Source: Neoarius graeffei (Eukaryota; Chordata; Actinopteri; Siluriformes; Ariidae). Taken from it: a DNA stretch of 64,000 nucleotides. Positions 10,144 to 20,169 of this stretch are shown in pieces. Position numbers and translations under genes: made by a program. Position 1 is the stretch's first letter. Every line of letters begins with the position of its first letter. The stretch is taken from NCBI RefSeq assembly GCF_027579695.1, contig NC_083569.1, forward strand, positions 74,369,649-74,433,648, given 5' to 3'. The notes below the pieces were generated by a model that saw only the letters and a program-made list of their open reading frames with translations, was not told the DNA's origin and did no database searches.

Positions 10144-10475
10144 AGTCAGTTTATTTGTATCGCGCTTTTAACAACCGACGCTGTCGCAAAGCCGCTCTAC
10201 AGAAAATTAAAGGCTTGAAACTTATGAGATAATTTCATCCCTAATTTATTTATTTATTCATGAGCAAGCCTTTGAAACAGTGTTCATTTCTTTTCATTCG
10301 TAAAAAGACTGAATGACACAGAAATATACATTTTAAACAAATGACTTTATCCCCAATGAGCGAGCCTGTGGCGACGCTGGCAAGGAAAAACTCCCTGAGA
10401 CGACATGAGGACGAAACCCTGAGAGGAACCAGACTCAAAAGGGAACCCATCCTCATCTGGGTGATAAGAGATATT
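10144..10475 (+). repeat. Interspersed teleost repeat (AAAACTCCCTGAGA family)
   Basis: Begins with GTATCGCGCTTTTAACAACC and GTCGCAAAGCCGCTCTACAG, as at 4047, and ends with GGAACCAGACTCAAAAGGGA and CCCATCCTCATCTGGGTG. This arrangement is a common teleost repeat. No confident protein. Confidence 0.65.
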
Positions 10476-10476
10476 A

Positions 10477-10660
10477 TTGTATCCACATTCACTGGATATG
10501 AGCTCGGATTGGCTACTCTACTACTAGGATGTCAGATCATATACCATGAGTAGAGAAAAACAAAATGGCGGAGCGTTTTGCTGAACCGACCGAGGAGGAA
10601 ATAAAAACTCAGATCATCACAAAAGAAAGCCTCCTTTCTTTACTCCATGAATAATAATTA
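10477..10660 (+). repeat. Truncated Crypton-like repeat with an N-terminal exon
   Basis: Starts ATTGTATCCACATTCACTGG, the same start as the fuller copies at 10793 and 43985. The ATG at 10565 opens a 29-residue frame MAERFAEPTEEEIKTQIITK ending at 10654. By comparison with the 43985 copy this is the beginning of a Crypton-type tyrosine recombinase gene cut off after about 20 residues. Confidence 0.5.
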
Positions 10661-10792
10661 TAATAAATGAAACATTGGTATACTGTAACTTACGATTCTG
10701 TGTCTAACTGTGAAGCACTTTTATATTTTATGAATTTTAGCGAGCTCATTAGGATAGATCAGATATATAACTTCGGAGAAAAGGTGAATATG

Positions 10793-11325
10793 GCACATTA
10801 TTCTATCCACATTCACTGGATATGAGCAATCGTGCGCTCTGATTGGCTACTCTACTACTAGGATATCAGCTCATATACCGTGAGTAGAGAAAAACAAAAT
10901 GGCGGACGTTTTGCTGAACCAACCGAGGACGAAATAAAAGCTCAACTCGTAAACAAAACCCCCGAAAAATACAAAAAAGCAACAAAAATATGGAATGAAA
11001 GTATTTGAACATATCTTTTTTTATTTTTCAAGAATTGCTATTAAAGCATTTGTCACAAATTGCTCCTGTCATTTCTCCCATTCGCTTACATTCTAAGCGG
11101 AAACGATTTTGTCGGAAGTTTTTTATATTAAGTTTTTAGTGATCAAATTTGCAAAAAATGAAAATAAAAATGCCGAGTTTCTAAAAATCCAGTGAAGGTG
11201 GATGGAATAAAACAGTTTTTCCACTCAATTTTGTCATGCATGGCTTATAGCCAACTTGGCGCTATGTGCCTCATCGGCTATCAGCTCATGTACGACTCGA
11301 TTTCGTGGAATAACTGTTATGTGTG
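10793..11325 (+). mobile_element. Crypton-like non-autonomous element
   Basis: Starts TTCTATCCACATTCACTGGA and ends near TCGATTTCGTGGAATAACTG. The start, the ATGGCGGA region, the AT-rich middle and the right end TTATAGCCAACTTGGCGCTA all recur at 43985-44690 with similar order and spacing. The short coding start is at 10899 (see separate entry). Assignment to Cryptons rests on that coding start. Confidence 0.5.
10899..11008 (+). pseudogene. Crypton recombinase N-terminus, frameshifted
   Basis: Relative to the copies at 10565 and 44276, one base is missing after ATGGCGGA. In the shifted frame the text resembles FAEPTEDEIKAQLVNKTPEK followed by YKKATKIW and a stop at 11006. The TPxNTKKATK-like stretch is typical of the N-terminal part of Crypton/KIAA1958-type (DUF3504) tyrosine recombinases. 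The catalytic domain is absent. Confidence 0.5.
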
Positions 11326-11330
11326 ATTAT

Positions 11331-11640
11331 AAATAACTAATGATTATAAATAATTCATTATAGTTTTAACATGAAGTTGAGAGCGGCAGCTACAATTAAT
11401 TATCGACACCTTTTCAAGTTTACCAATAAAAAACAATTTTACAAAGGTGAGTTTCAGTTACTACAGTTATTATTGGTTAATTAATCAACTGGAAGACCGC
11501 CCTCGCCCTTTGATCTTGTCGTCTGATGACACAGCTCGTTACCCAAGATGGATTTTTTTTTAATCACAATCAACAATTTGAAGAAAACCCAGAAGTTATC
11601 ATCGCAGGTAAGCATGGCGGAAAGATCATGGACAGGATTT
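11331..11640. other. Unassigned AT-rich sequence
   Basis: Nothing recognised beyond AT-rich intergenic-looking DNA. Confidence 0.4.
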
Positions 11641-11664
11641 ACTTATTAAATTCACTGATATTTC

Positions 11665-12113
11665 ATGAAAATGAGAGTTGACCTGGGTAGGCAACTCGGG
11701 TTTCCTGAAGAGACTGCTGTCACCAGCCTCCGACCAGATATCGTGCTCTGGTCCCATGCAACAAAACAGGTGGCCTTGATAGAGCTAACGGTACCCTGGG
11801 AGGACAGGATTGAGGAGGCACACGAATGCAAGCTGGGGAAGTACCAGCCCCTCCTTGTAGAGAGCCAGCAGAGGGGGTGGAGAACCTGGAACCTACCAGT
11901 GGAGGTGGGTTGCAGGGGGTTCCCAGGGCAGTCCCTTTGGAGAGCACTAGGACGGCTTGGGGTTGGGGTGTAACCCATAAGAACTTGGTGAACAGCATCT
12001 CAAAGCAGGCGGAACAGGCATCCAGGTGGCTGTGGCTAAAGAGAAGTAACCGGTGGCTAAGCCAGGCTGGCAGAGAAGAGGGGGACAGAGTTGCACGGCA
12101 GGTTCCTGAATGA
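11665..12113 (+). pseudogene. Non-LTR retroelement C-terminal endonuclease-like fragment
   Basis: The frame from 11665 contains SLRPDIVLWS, QVALIELTVPWEDRIEEA and GWRTWNLPVEVGCRGFPGQS. PD...E-x-T spacing resembles a PD-(D/E)XK nuclease fold, and this conserved block is familiar from the C-terminus of uncharacterised fish reverse-transcriptase proteins of the restriction-like endonuclease LINE type. The first frame stops at 11973; the homologous tail (SKQAEQASRWLWLKRSNRW) continues in another frame to 12113, so there is a frameshift. The RT domain is missing upstream, as expected for a 5'-truncated LINE copy. Confidence 0.55.
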
Positions 12114-12289
12114 CAGAGGGAGCAGTTCCAGGACGCTGGTTCTGCTGTCAAGCCCCACTGAGGTGTCGTGGGCTTGTTGACAAAACACCGGTGAGATGGG
12201 GTGCCCACTTGAAAACCTTGTGAAGTCTACAGGTCTTCGTCGTGCAGCTCTGCTTTCAGTTGAAGACGTCTGAGGGGAGCGACTTCTAT

Positions 12290-13160
12290 GCTAGCCACCA
12301 CACAGAAGGAGCAGGTCTTAATGCCTGCCAGGTGCGGTGGCTGCGGTATATCCTACCGTGTAAAGACATCCTTGTTCAAACTTACTTTGTTTCTTACTCT
12401 TTCATTTGACAGTCGCCATTTTGTATCTAAACGTGCATTTCAAAAGTCACGTGAGGTGTCGATAATAGTGACCACTTTCACCGGCGTCCACCATTATCAC
12501 ACGCTGTGGAATTAAGTGACATTTACAGCTGTTATGGATCGATCTTTGTGTAACATTGTTGAAGTTGATGAAGTACTTTAAAAAAATAAAAGTGCTGTGA
12601 TTTATAATAAATTTTTTTCCTGATTCATAACAGAATGGAATGTTTACAGAGTATTTGGAATCCGATTGCAGTAAATAGAATTAGAGCAGAATTAAATTCC
12701 GAGCATATAAACAATTACCTGCTTGAAATATTCAGATTTTTCTATTCCATTCAGAAAATATATATTTTTTGCAGTTTGTTGTAAATATCTACCACATATT
12801 ACAATATCCGTAGACATTTTATATTTTGGTTCGAGGAATGAGATGCGACCTTTGACCTGGATGTTCATGTGGTTACAATATCAATTCCCTGTTGATGTTT
12901 ATTGGTAAACTACAAAACTAGAAATTAATACAAACAACAATGAATAATTAACAAAATGTGATCTACGAAAATACTTAGAAAGTGGGTCGAAAGTGGAACA
13001 AAAAGGTTTTCTGACAGGTTCAACATTATCAGTTCATTTGTTTACGAACATTTATGTAAGCACAGGCATAGATATATTTATATAAAAGATATTTTGGACT
13101 GAATATAAAAGTCTATGTAAAACAAAATTTAAATAAAAACTATGTTTTGTTAACTTAATA
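12290..13160. other. Unassigned AT-rich sequence
   Basis: No exon or repeat could be recognised. Part up to about 12400 may be the 3' UTR of the retroelement fragment before it. Confidence 0.35.
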
Positions 13161-13164
13161 CCAC

Positions 13165-13200
13165 ATACCGATTATTATTATTATTATTATTATTATTTTA
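13165..13200. repeat. (ATT)n microsatellite
   Basis: About eleven ATT units in a row, then AT-rich sequence. Confidence 0.95.
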
Positions 13201-13437
13201 ATTTTATTTATTTTTGTCGATAATTGTGGAACGGTGTCATGTGATCTGATACACTAAGTAATTGGGAATCAACTTTTTTTTTCCCCAGTGTAAGTTTGAG
13301 TAATTATTCATGCACAATTTATAATAATAATAATAATAATAATAATAAGTTAAATTTATATAGCGCCTTTCACAAACCCAAGGACGCTTTACACAGGAGT
13401 TACTCCCCCCAAAAAAAATTAAAAATAAAAAGCCACA

Positions 13438-14298
13438 CTAGGAAGAGTAGTGTGAGGTAAAGAGAAAAGTTTTCAAGTTAGCTTTGAAGGAAGAGAGAGT
13501 GGAACAGTGACGAAGCGATTGTGGTAACGAGTTCCAAAGTTTAGGAGCAGCAGCACTGAATGATCTGCCACCCATAGATGCCAGTTTAAAACGTGGAACA
13601 GTCAGAAGTCCACAGACAGAAGATCTGAGGGAGCGGGAGGGACAGTACAAATGAATTAGCTCACAGAGATAGGAAGGGGCGAGACCATGAAGAGCTTTAT
13701 AGGTTAAAAGCAAGATTTTGTATTTAATCCGAGAAATAACTGGCAACCAGTGCAGTTGCTGTAAAACAGGAGTGATGTGAGCAGTGCGCTTGGTGAGTGT
13801 GAGGACTCTAGCTGCTGAGTTTGGGATGTACTGCAGGTGATTGAGCAATGTGGCAGGGAGACCATAAAAGAGAGAATTGCAATAGTCAAGACGAGAAACA
13901 ATAAACACATTGACCAACATTCTGGCATCAGTTTCCAAGAGAAGACGTGCAATATTGCGGAGGTGAAAGAAAACGTTCTTAGTAATGAGTTTAAGATGGG
14001 GTTCAAACGTAAGGGTGGAGTCAAAGAGAACTCCAAGGTTTTTTATGACTTGGGAAGGACTAATAGACACACCATCAACATCAATCGTGAAACTGGAGAA
14101 GTTCAGAACCTGTCTTTTGCTACAGAACCTCCGTTTTGCTGGCATTAAGTTTAAGGCAGTTCTTATGCAGCCATTGCTTAAGGTCAGTGATGCAAGTCCT
14201 GAGCAGCTGAACAGAGGCTATGGAAGGGGTGATAGTGATGTAGATTTGAATGTCATCAGCATAGCAATGAAAGTTAGGGCCATGGTTACAAATAATCT
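13438..14298 (-). pseudogene. L2-type LINE reverse transcriptase, C-terminal part
   Basis: At about 14250 the minus strand encodes FHCYADDIQIY, the catalytic YADD box of RT. A frameshift then joins it to the 235-residue frame 13438-14145, which carries NLGVLFDSTLTFEPHLK, RLDYCNSLFYGLP and LQRLHWLPV-like and FKLASMGGRSFSAAAPKLWN blocks, the usual order in the L2/CR1-clade C-terminus. The enzyme primes reverse transcription at nicked genomic DNA. The N-terminal endonuclease is missing and the frame is broken, so it is dead. Confidence 0.8.
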
Positions 14299-14299
14299 G

Positions 14300-15783
14300 T
14301 CATAATTATGTCATAATTATGGGAAACTTAATCATAATAATGAGACAAAAAGTCATAATTATGAGAAACTTAATCATAATAATGAGACAAACCATCATGA
14401 GAAAAAAGTCATAATGAGAAACGTAATCATTATGAGACAAAAAGTCATGATTATGAGAAACTCAATCGGAATAAGAAAAAGTCATAATTATGAGAAAAAA
14501 GTCATAATGAGAAACTAAATCATAATAATGAGACAAAAATTAATAATTATGAGAAACTAAATCATAATTATGAGACAAAAAGTCATAATTATGAGAAACA
14601 AAATCATAATGAGAAAAAAGTCATAATTATGAGAAACTAAATCATAATGAGAAAAAAGTCATAATTATGAGAAACTTAATCATAATTATGAGACGAAAAG
14701 TCATAATTATGAGAAACTTAATCATAATAATGAGAAAAAATTCATAATTATGAGACAAAAAGCCATAATTATGAGAAACTTTATCATAATAATGAGAAAA
14801 AAGTCATAATTATGAGACAAAAAGTCATAAGTATGAGAAACTTAATCATAATAATGAGAAAAAAGTCATAATTATGAGACAAAAAGTCATAAGTATGAGA
14901 AACTTAACCATAATAATGAGAAAAAAGTCATAATTATGAGACAAAAAGCCATAATTATGAGAAACTTTATCATAATAATGAGAAAAAAGTCATAAGTATG
15001 AGAAACTTAATCATAATAATGAGAAAAAAGTCATAAGTATGAGAAACTTAATCATAATAATGAGAAAAAAGTCATAATTATGAGACAAAAAGTCATAAGT
15101 ATGAGAAGCTTAATCATAATAATGAGAAAAAGTCATAATTATGAGAAAAAAGTCATAATAATGAGAAAAAAGTTATAATGAGAAACTAAATCATAATAAT
15201 GAGACAAAAATTAATAATTATGAGAAACTAAATCATAATAATGAGAAAAAAGTCATAAGTATGAGAAACTTAATCATAATAATGAGAAAAAAGTCATAAT
15301 TATGAGACAAAAAGTCATAAGTATGAGAAGCTTAATCATAATAATGAGAAAAAGTCATAATTATGAGAAACTAAATCATAATAATGAGACAAAAATTAAT
15401 AATTATGAGAAACTAAATCATAATAATGAGAAAAAAAGTCATAATTATGAGAAACTTAATCATAATTATGAAACAAAAAGTCATAATTATGAGAAACTTA
15501 ATCATAATAATGAGAAAAAATTCATAATTATGAGACAAAAAGCCATAATTATGAGAAACTTTATCATAATAATGAGAAAAAAGTCATAATTATGAGACAA
15601 AAAGTCATAAGTATGAGAAACTTAATCATAATGAGAAAAAAGTCATAAGTATGAGAAACTTAATCATAATAATGAGAAAAAAGTCATAATTATGAGACAA
15701 AAAGTCATAAGTATGAGAAACTTAATCATAATAATGAGAAAAAGTCATAATTATGAAAAAACAAATAATTGAGACAAAAACTC
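14300..15783. repeat. AT-rich minisatellite array I (TCATAATTATGAGA units)
   Basis: Many imperfect repeats alternate motifs like GTCATAATTATGAGACAAAA and AATCATAATAATGAGAAAA, giving higher-order units of roughly 40 bp. Each unit is itself near-palindromic (CATAATTATG). Flanked by an 8 bp direct repeat ATAATCTG at 14292-14299 and 15784-15791, inside the L2 RT frame. Open frames through it are meaningless. Confidence 0.95.
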
Positions 15784-16186
15784 ATAATCTGGCCTCTAAG
15801 AGAACTCTCTAATGTAAACAGAAGGGGGCCGAGGGCAGAGCCCTGAGGCACACCCTGAGCAACAGGAAGAGCGGATGATTTATGAACTCCACATTTCCGG
15901 ATTGAAAAACGCTTGCGATGCTGAAAGGCAGTTCGGGGGAGAACTGCAGCCGCCGCGCGACTTTTCTCTCTTTCTTTTGATTTCCTGAGCTGCTGGAGCA
16001 CAAGGCGGGTTCCCCCTGTCTGTCTCTCTGTCTGTCTGTCTGTGAGAACGCGCTCAGTAATCAACTCGGTTCTGGTTCTGATTCTGAAGTGAATGTGAAA
16101 TGTTTGCTTTCAAGAAGTGTGGCTGTAAGCTGTGGAGCCACCGGAGGCTGGATAATATCACATCCCGGCACTCAGCTGATAACCTC

Positions 16187-16187
<1 letters not shown>

Positions 16188-16224
<37 letters not shown>
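16188..16224. repeat. (GATA)n microsatellite
   Basis: Nine GATA units in a row. The neighbouring 15961-16187 sequence holds a short TCTG run at about 16013-16040 and otherwise nothing recognised. Confidence 0.95.
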
Positions 16225-16259
16225 GAGTTGTTAGCTAAAGTAATGGGGAATAATTAGCC

Positions 16260-16444
16260 ACTCATGTTAGCCAAGAGCTCGGGAGCTTCCGGTTGCGCAG
16301 CGCGAGCGGCCGGTGTGTCTGACCTGTGGCCCTGAAGCTTCCGGTTCCTCCATGAGCGGCGCTTCCTCAGGCTGCGCAGGTTAGCGTTAGTGAAGAAGCC
16401 GCAGAGCGCGCGCACACTCTCTCTCTCTCTCTCTCACTCACTCA

Positions 16445-16485
<41 letters not shown>

Positions 16486-16640
16486 ACTCAGCCGTTATGT
16501 CGCGTGGCGCTGAACTCCGTCTCTGCTCCAAACTTGGTGCGCGTGAACACGTTGCTATGGAAACGCCTCGGGGGGAGGGGTTTGTTGCCATGAGACACCG
16601 TTTGTCAGAGTTGAATGGAAAGGTAAACAGCAACACAACC
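16260..16640. promoter_or_regulatory. GC-rich candidate promoter with X-box-like motifs
   Basis: This 380 bp is unusually rich in CpG (GCGCAGCGCGAGCGGCC, GCAGAGCGCGCGC) within an AT-rich neighbourhood. It contains GTTGCTATGGAAAC near 16551 and GTTGCCATGAGAC near 16584, both close to the RFX X-box consensus found in ciliary gene promoters. An ATG at 16497 opens a short frame that could splice at AAAG/GTAAACAG near 16622. No homologue is recognised and the donor is soon followed by a Tc1 element at 16634. It may be a real host promoter, or GC-rich repeat DNA. Confidence 0.35.
16418..16490. repeat. (CT)n and (CACT)n microsatellite
   Basis: Two CT runs separated by CACTCACTCACTCGCTCGCT. It lies in the middle of the GC-rich candidate promoter. 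Confidence 0.9.
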
Positions 16641-18242
16641 CCGATTCCAAAAAAGTTGAGACAAAGTACAAATTGTAAATAAAAACGGAATGCAATGATG
16701 TCGAAGTTTCAAAATCCCATATTTTATTCAGAATAGAACATAGATGACATATCAAATGTTTAAACTGAGAAAATGTATCATTTAAAGAGAAAAATTAGGT
16801 GATTTTAAATTTCATGACAACAACACATCTCAAAAAAGTTGGGACAAGGCCATGTTTCCCACTGTGAGACATCCCCTTTTCTCTTTACAACAGTCTGTAA
16901 ACGTCTGGGGACTGAGGAGACAAGTTGCTCAAGTTTAGGGATAGGAATGTTAACCCATTCTTGTCTAATGTAGGATTCTAGTTGCTCAACTGTCTTAGGT
17001 CTTTTTTGTCGTATCTTCCGTTTTATGATGCGCCAAATGTTTTCTATGGTTGAAAGATCTGGACTGCAGGCTGGCCAGTTCAGTACCCGGACCCTTCTTC
17101 TACGCAGCCATGATGCTGTAATTGATGCAGTATGTGGTTTGGCATTGCCATGTTGGAAAATGCAAGGTCTTCCCTGAAAGAGACGTCGTCTGGATGGGAG
17201 CATATGTTGCTCTAGAACCTGGATATACCTTTCAGCATTGATGGTGTCTTTCCAGATGTGTAAGCTGCCCATGCCACACGCACTAATGCAACCCCATACC
17301 ATCAGAGATGCAGGCTTCTGAACTGAGCGCTGATAACAACTTGGGTCGTCCTTCTCCTCTTTAGTCCGAATGACACGGCGTCCCTGATTTCCATAAAGAA
17401 CTTCAAATTTTGATTCGTCTGACCACAGAACAGTTTTCCACTTTGCCACAGTCCATTTTAAATGAGCCTTGGCCCAGAGAAGACGTCTGCGCTTCTGGAT
17501 CATGTTTAGATACGGCTTCTTCTTTGAACTATAGAGTTTTAGCTGGCAACGGCGGATGGCACAGTGAATTGTGTTCACAGATAATGTTCTCTGGAAATAT
17601 TCCTGAGCCCATTTTGTGATTTCCAATACAGAAGCATGCCTGTATGTGATGCAGTGCCGTCTAAGGGCCCGAAGATCACGGCCACCCAGTATGGTTTTCC
17701 GGCCTTGACCCTTACGCACAGAGATTCTTCCAGATTCTCTGAATCTTTTGATGATATTATGCACTGTAGATGATGATGTGTTCAAACTCTTTGCAATTTT
17801 ACACTGTCGAACTCCTTTCTGATATTGCTCCACTATTTGTCGGCGCAGAATTAGGGGGATTGGTGATCCTCTTCCCATCTTTACTTCTGAGAGCCGCTGC
17901 CACTCCAAGATGCTCTTTTTATGCCCAGTCATGTTAATGACCTATTGCCAATTGACCTAATGAGTTGCAATTTGGTCCTCCAGCTGTTCCTTTTTTGTAC
18001 CTTTAACTTTTCCAGCCTCTTATTGCCCCTGTCCCAACTTTTTTGAGATGTGTTACTGTCATGAAATTTCAAATGAGCCAATATTTGGCATGAAATTTCA
18101 AGATGTCTCACTTTCGACATTTGATATGTTGTCTATGTTCTACTGTGAAAACAATATCAGTTTTTGAGATTTGTAAATTATTGCATTCCGTTTTTATTTA
18201 CAATTTGTACTTTGTCCCAACTTTTTTGGAATTGGGGTTGTA
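16634..18242 (-). mobile_element. Tc1/mariner element, CAACCCCGATTCC family, copy 1
   Basis: Ends read ACAACCCCGATTCCAAAAAA on the left and the complement of TTTTTTGGAATTGGGGTTGT on the right, with TA at 18241-18242; the left TA has become CA. TIR similarity runs at least 60 bp. A second inner inverted pair (CATCTCAAAAAAGTTGGGAC at about 16826 and its complement near 18031) gives the IR/DR arrangement seen in several Tc1 families. It lies between minisatellite arrays I and II. Confidence 0.93.
16805..17932 (-). CDS. Tc1/mariner DD34E transposase, open but D-to-G at catalytic site
   Basis: A 375-residue uninterrupted frame, the usual length for the family; the likely true start is Met19. Residues about 27-70 form a paired-like helix-turn-helix ([20 protein letters not shown]). 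The catalytic core has Asp172 (LWSDESKF) and Glu297 (TIENIW). The second Asp is Gly262 ([10 protein letters not shown]): the codon at 17147-17149 is GGC, whereas the second copy at 61.4-62.5 kb reads Asp there, with exactly 34 residues between it and the Glu. In DDE transposases this Asp binds a metal ion, so this protein should bind DNA but not cut or join it. Pro to Thr just before the Glu is another change. Confidence 0.9.
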   Translation of the reverse strand: MTGHKKSILEWQRLSEVKMGRGSPIPLILRRQIVEQYQKGVRQCKIAKSLNTSSSTVHNIIKRFRESGRISVRKGQGRKTILGGRDLRALRRHCITYRHASVLEITKWAQEYFQRTLSVNTIHCAIRRCQLKLYSSKKKPYLNMIQKRRRLLWAKAHLKWTVAKWKTVLWSDESKFEVLYGNQGRRVIRTKEEKDDPSCYQRSVQKPASLMVWGCISACGMGSLHIWKDTINAERYIQVLEQHMLPSRRRLFQGRPCIFQHGNAKPHTASITASWLRRRRVRVLNWPACSPDLSTIENIWRIIKRKIRQKRPKTVEQLESYIRQEWVNIPIPKLEQLVSSVPRRLQTVVKRKGDVSQWETWPCPNFFEMCCCHEI

Positions 18243-18361
18243 AACCAATAATCATCCATCACTTCCCAGATTCATTCACACACACAGCATTTATTATTTT
18301 GGAGTTTGATTACAGAAGCCCATTTCAGCCACTTGAGAAAACAAAAGCAAACAAGTATCTG

Positions 18362-20035
18362 ATAATTATGACTTAGAAACTCATAATGATAAGAAACTTA
18401 ATCATTATTATGAGGGAAAAAATGTCATGAGACAAAAAGTCAGAATTATGACAAACCAAATCATAATAATGAGGCAAAAAGTCATAATGAGAAACTAAAT
18501 AATTATGAGACAAAAAGTCAGAATTATCTCATCGCATCTCATCTCATTATCTCTAGCTGCTTTATCCTGTCCTACAGGGTCACAGGCAAGCTGGAGCCTA
18601 TCCCAGCTGACTACGGGCGAAAGGCGGGGTACACCCTGGACAAGTCGCCAGGTCATCACAGGGCTGACACATAGACACAGACAACCATTCACACTCACAT
18701 TCACACCTACGGTCAATTTAGAGTCACCAGTTAACCTAACCTGCATGTCTTTGGACTGTGGGGGAAACCGGAGCACCCGGAGGAAACCCACGCGGACACG
18801 GGGAGAACATGCAAACTCCACACAGAAAGGCCCTCGCCGGCCACGGGGCTCGAACCCAGGACCTTCTTGCTGTGAGGCGATAGCGCTAACCACTACACCA
18901 CCGTGCGGCCCAGTCAGAATTATGAGAAACTAAATCATAATTACCAGACAAAAAGTCACAATTATGAGACAAAAAGTCATAATTAGGGGAAACTTAATCA
19001 TAATAATAAGACAAAAAGTCATAATGAGAAACTAAATCATTATGAGACAAAAAGTCATAATTATGAGAACCCAAATCATAATAATGACACAAAAAGTCAT
19101 AATAATGACACAAAAAGTCATAATTATGAGAAACATAATCATAATGATGAGACAAAAAGTAATTTTTTGAAAAAAAAAACAAATTATGAGACAGTCATAA
19201 TTATGAGAAACCAAATCATAATAATGAGAGAAAAAGTCAGAATTATGAGAAAAAGTCAGAATTATGAGAAACCAAATCATTATTATCAGACAAAAAGTCA
19301 TAATAATGAGAAACTAAATCATAATTACGAGACAGAGTCATAATTATGAGAAACTAAATCATAATGAGACAAAAAGTCAAAATTATGAGACAAGAAGTCA
19401 TAATGAGAAACTAACTCATAATTATGAGACAAAAATGTCAGAATTATGAGAAACTATATGAATTATAAGAAACGATCATAATTATGAGACAAAAAGTCAT
19501 AATTATGTGAAAAAGTTATCTTTCTGAAAAACTAATTATTATGAGACAAAAAAGTCATAATTATGGGAAACTACATCAATTATGAGGCAAAAAGTCGTAA
19601 TAATGAGACAAAAAGTCATAATAATGAGACAAAAATTCATAATTATGAGAAAAAAGTCATATTTATGAAAAAACAAATAATTATGAGACAAAAAGTCATA
19701 ATTATGGGAAACTATATCAATTATGAGACAAAAAGTCAATAATGAGACAAAGTCATAATTATGAGAAACAATCATAATGAGACAAAAATTCATAATTATG
19801 AGAAACTATAATTATGAGACAAAAAAGTCATAGTTATGAGAAACTAAATCATAATTATGAGACAAAAAGTCGATTATGAGAAACTTTCTCATTAGTATGA
19901 CTTAGTATCTCATAATTATGAGATTAAAAAGTCAAAATTATTAGTATCTAAAAATTATGACTTTGTGTCTCATACTTATGAGATTCTAAGTCCTACAACT
20001 CAGATATAAAGTCATAATTAGTGAGCTATGAAGCA
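18362..20035. repeat. AT-rich minisatellite array II
   Basis: The same repeat motif as array I (GTCATAATTATGAGAAAC, ATCATAATAATGAGACAAAA), more diverged, and interrupted by a SINE at 18528-18911. The array decays toward 20035. Confidence 0.93.
18528..18911 (-). mobile_element. SINE family A inside the minisatellite
   Basis: Full-length minus copy flanked by a perfect 12 bp duplication AGTCAGAATTAT (18516-18527 and 18912-18923). The duplicated bases are minisatellite sequence, so the array existed before the SINE landed. Confidence 0.95.
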
Positions 20036-20169
20036 CTAGTGAGCTATTTCCACCACTTGAAAAACAAGAGTGCTCTGAGAGCACAATATCCCCCGTTGGC
20101 CACTTTGCCATAACTCTGGTAAAATGCGACTGAATTGAACAAAATCACAATATGCGTATTACTGACATA

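Larger units (their letters stand above)
13321..15960 (-). mobile_element. L2-type LINE 3' part, split by a minisatellite
   Basis: The 3' end is on the left: (TTA)n tail at 13321-13349 preceded, on the minus strand, by AAGGCGCTATATAAATTTAA, a typical teleost L2 tail. Going upstream, the RT frame runs 13438-14298, is interrupted by the minisatellite at 14300-15783, and resumes at 15791 with ALPVAQGVPQGSALGPLLFT, an RT block B motif. The 5' end fades out near 15960, so the copy is 5'-truncated. Confidence 0.8.

Noticed and set aside
11720..12208. 162-codon minus-strand frame
   Set aside because: It is antisense to the LINE endonuclease-like fragment, whose frame has recognisable conserved blocks on the plus strand.
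13340..13400. Homology of the L2 tail (TATATAGCGCCTTTCACAAA) with the repeat at 4047 and 10144
   Set aside because: Only a short stretch is alike (ATxxCGC(G)CTTT); insufficient to call them one family.
15302..15589. 95-codon frame rich in NYEKLNHN repeats
   Set aside because: It is the translation of the TCATAATTATGAGA minisatellite; any frame of the array looks repetitive.
14300..15783. Possible CRISPR array
   Set aside because: Units are contiguous and AT-rich with no unique spacers, and the genome is a vertebrate.
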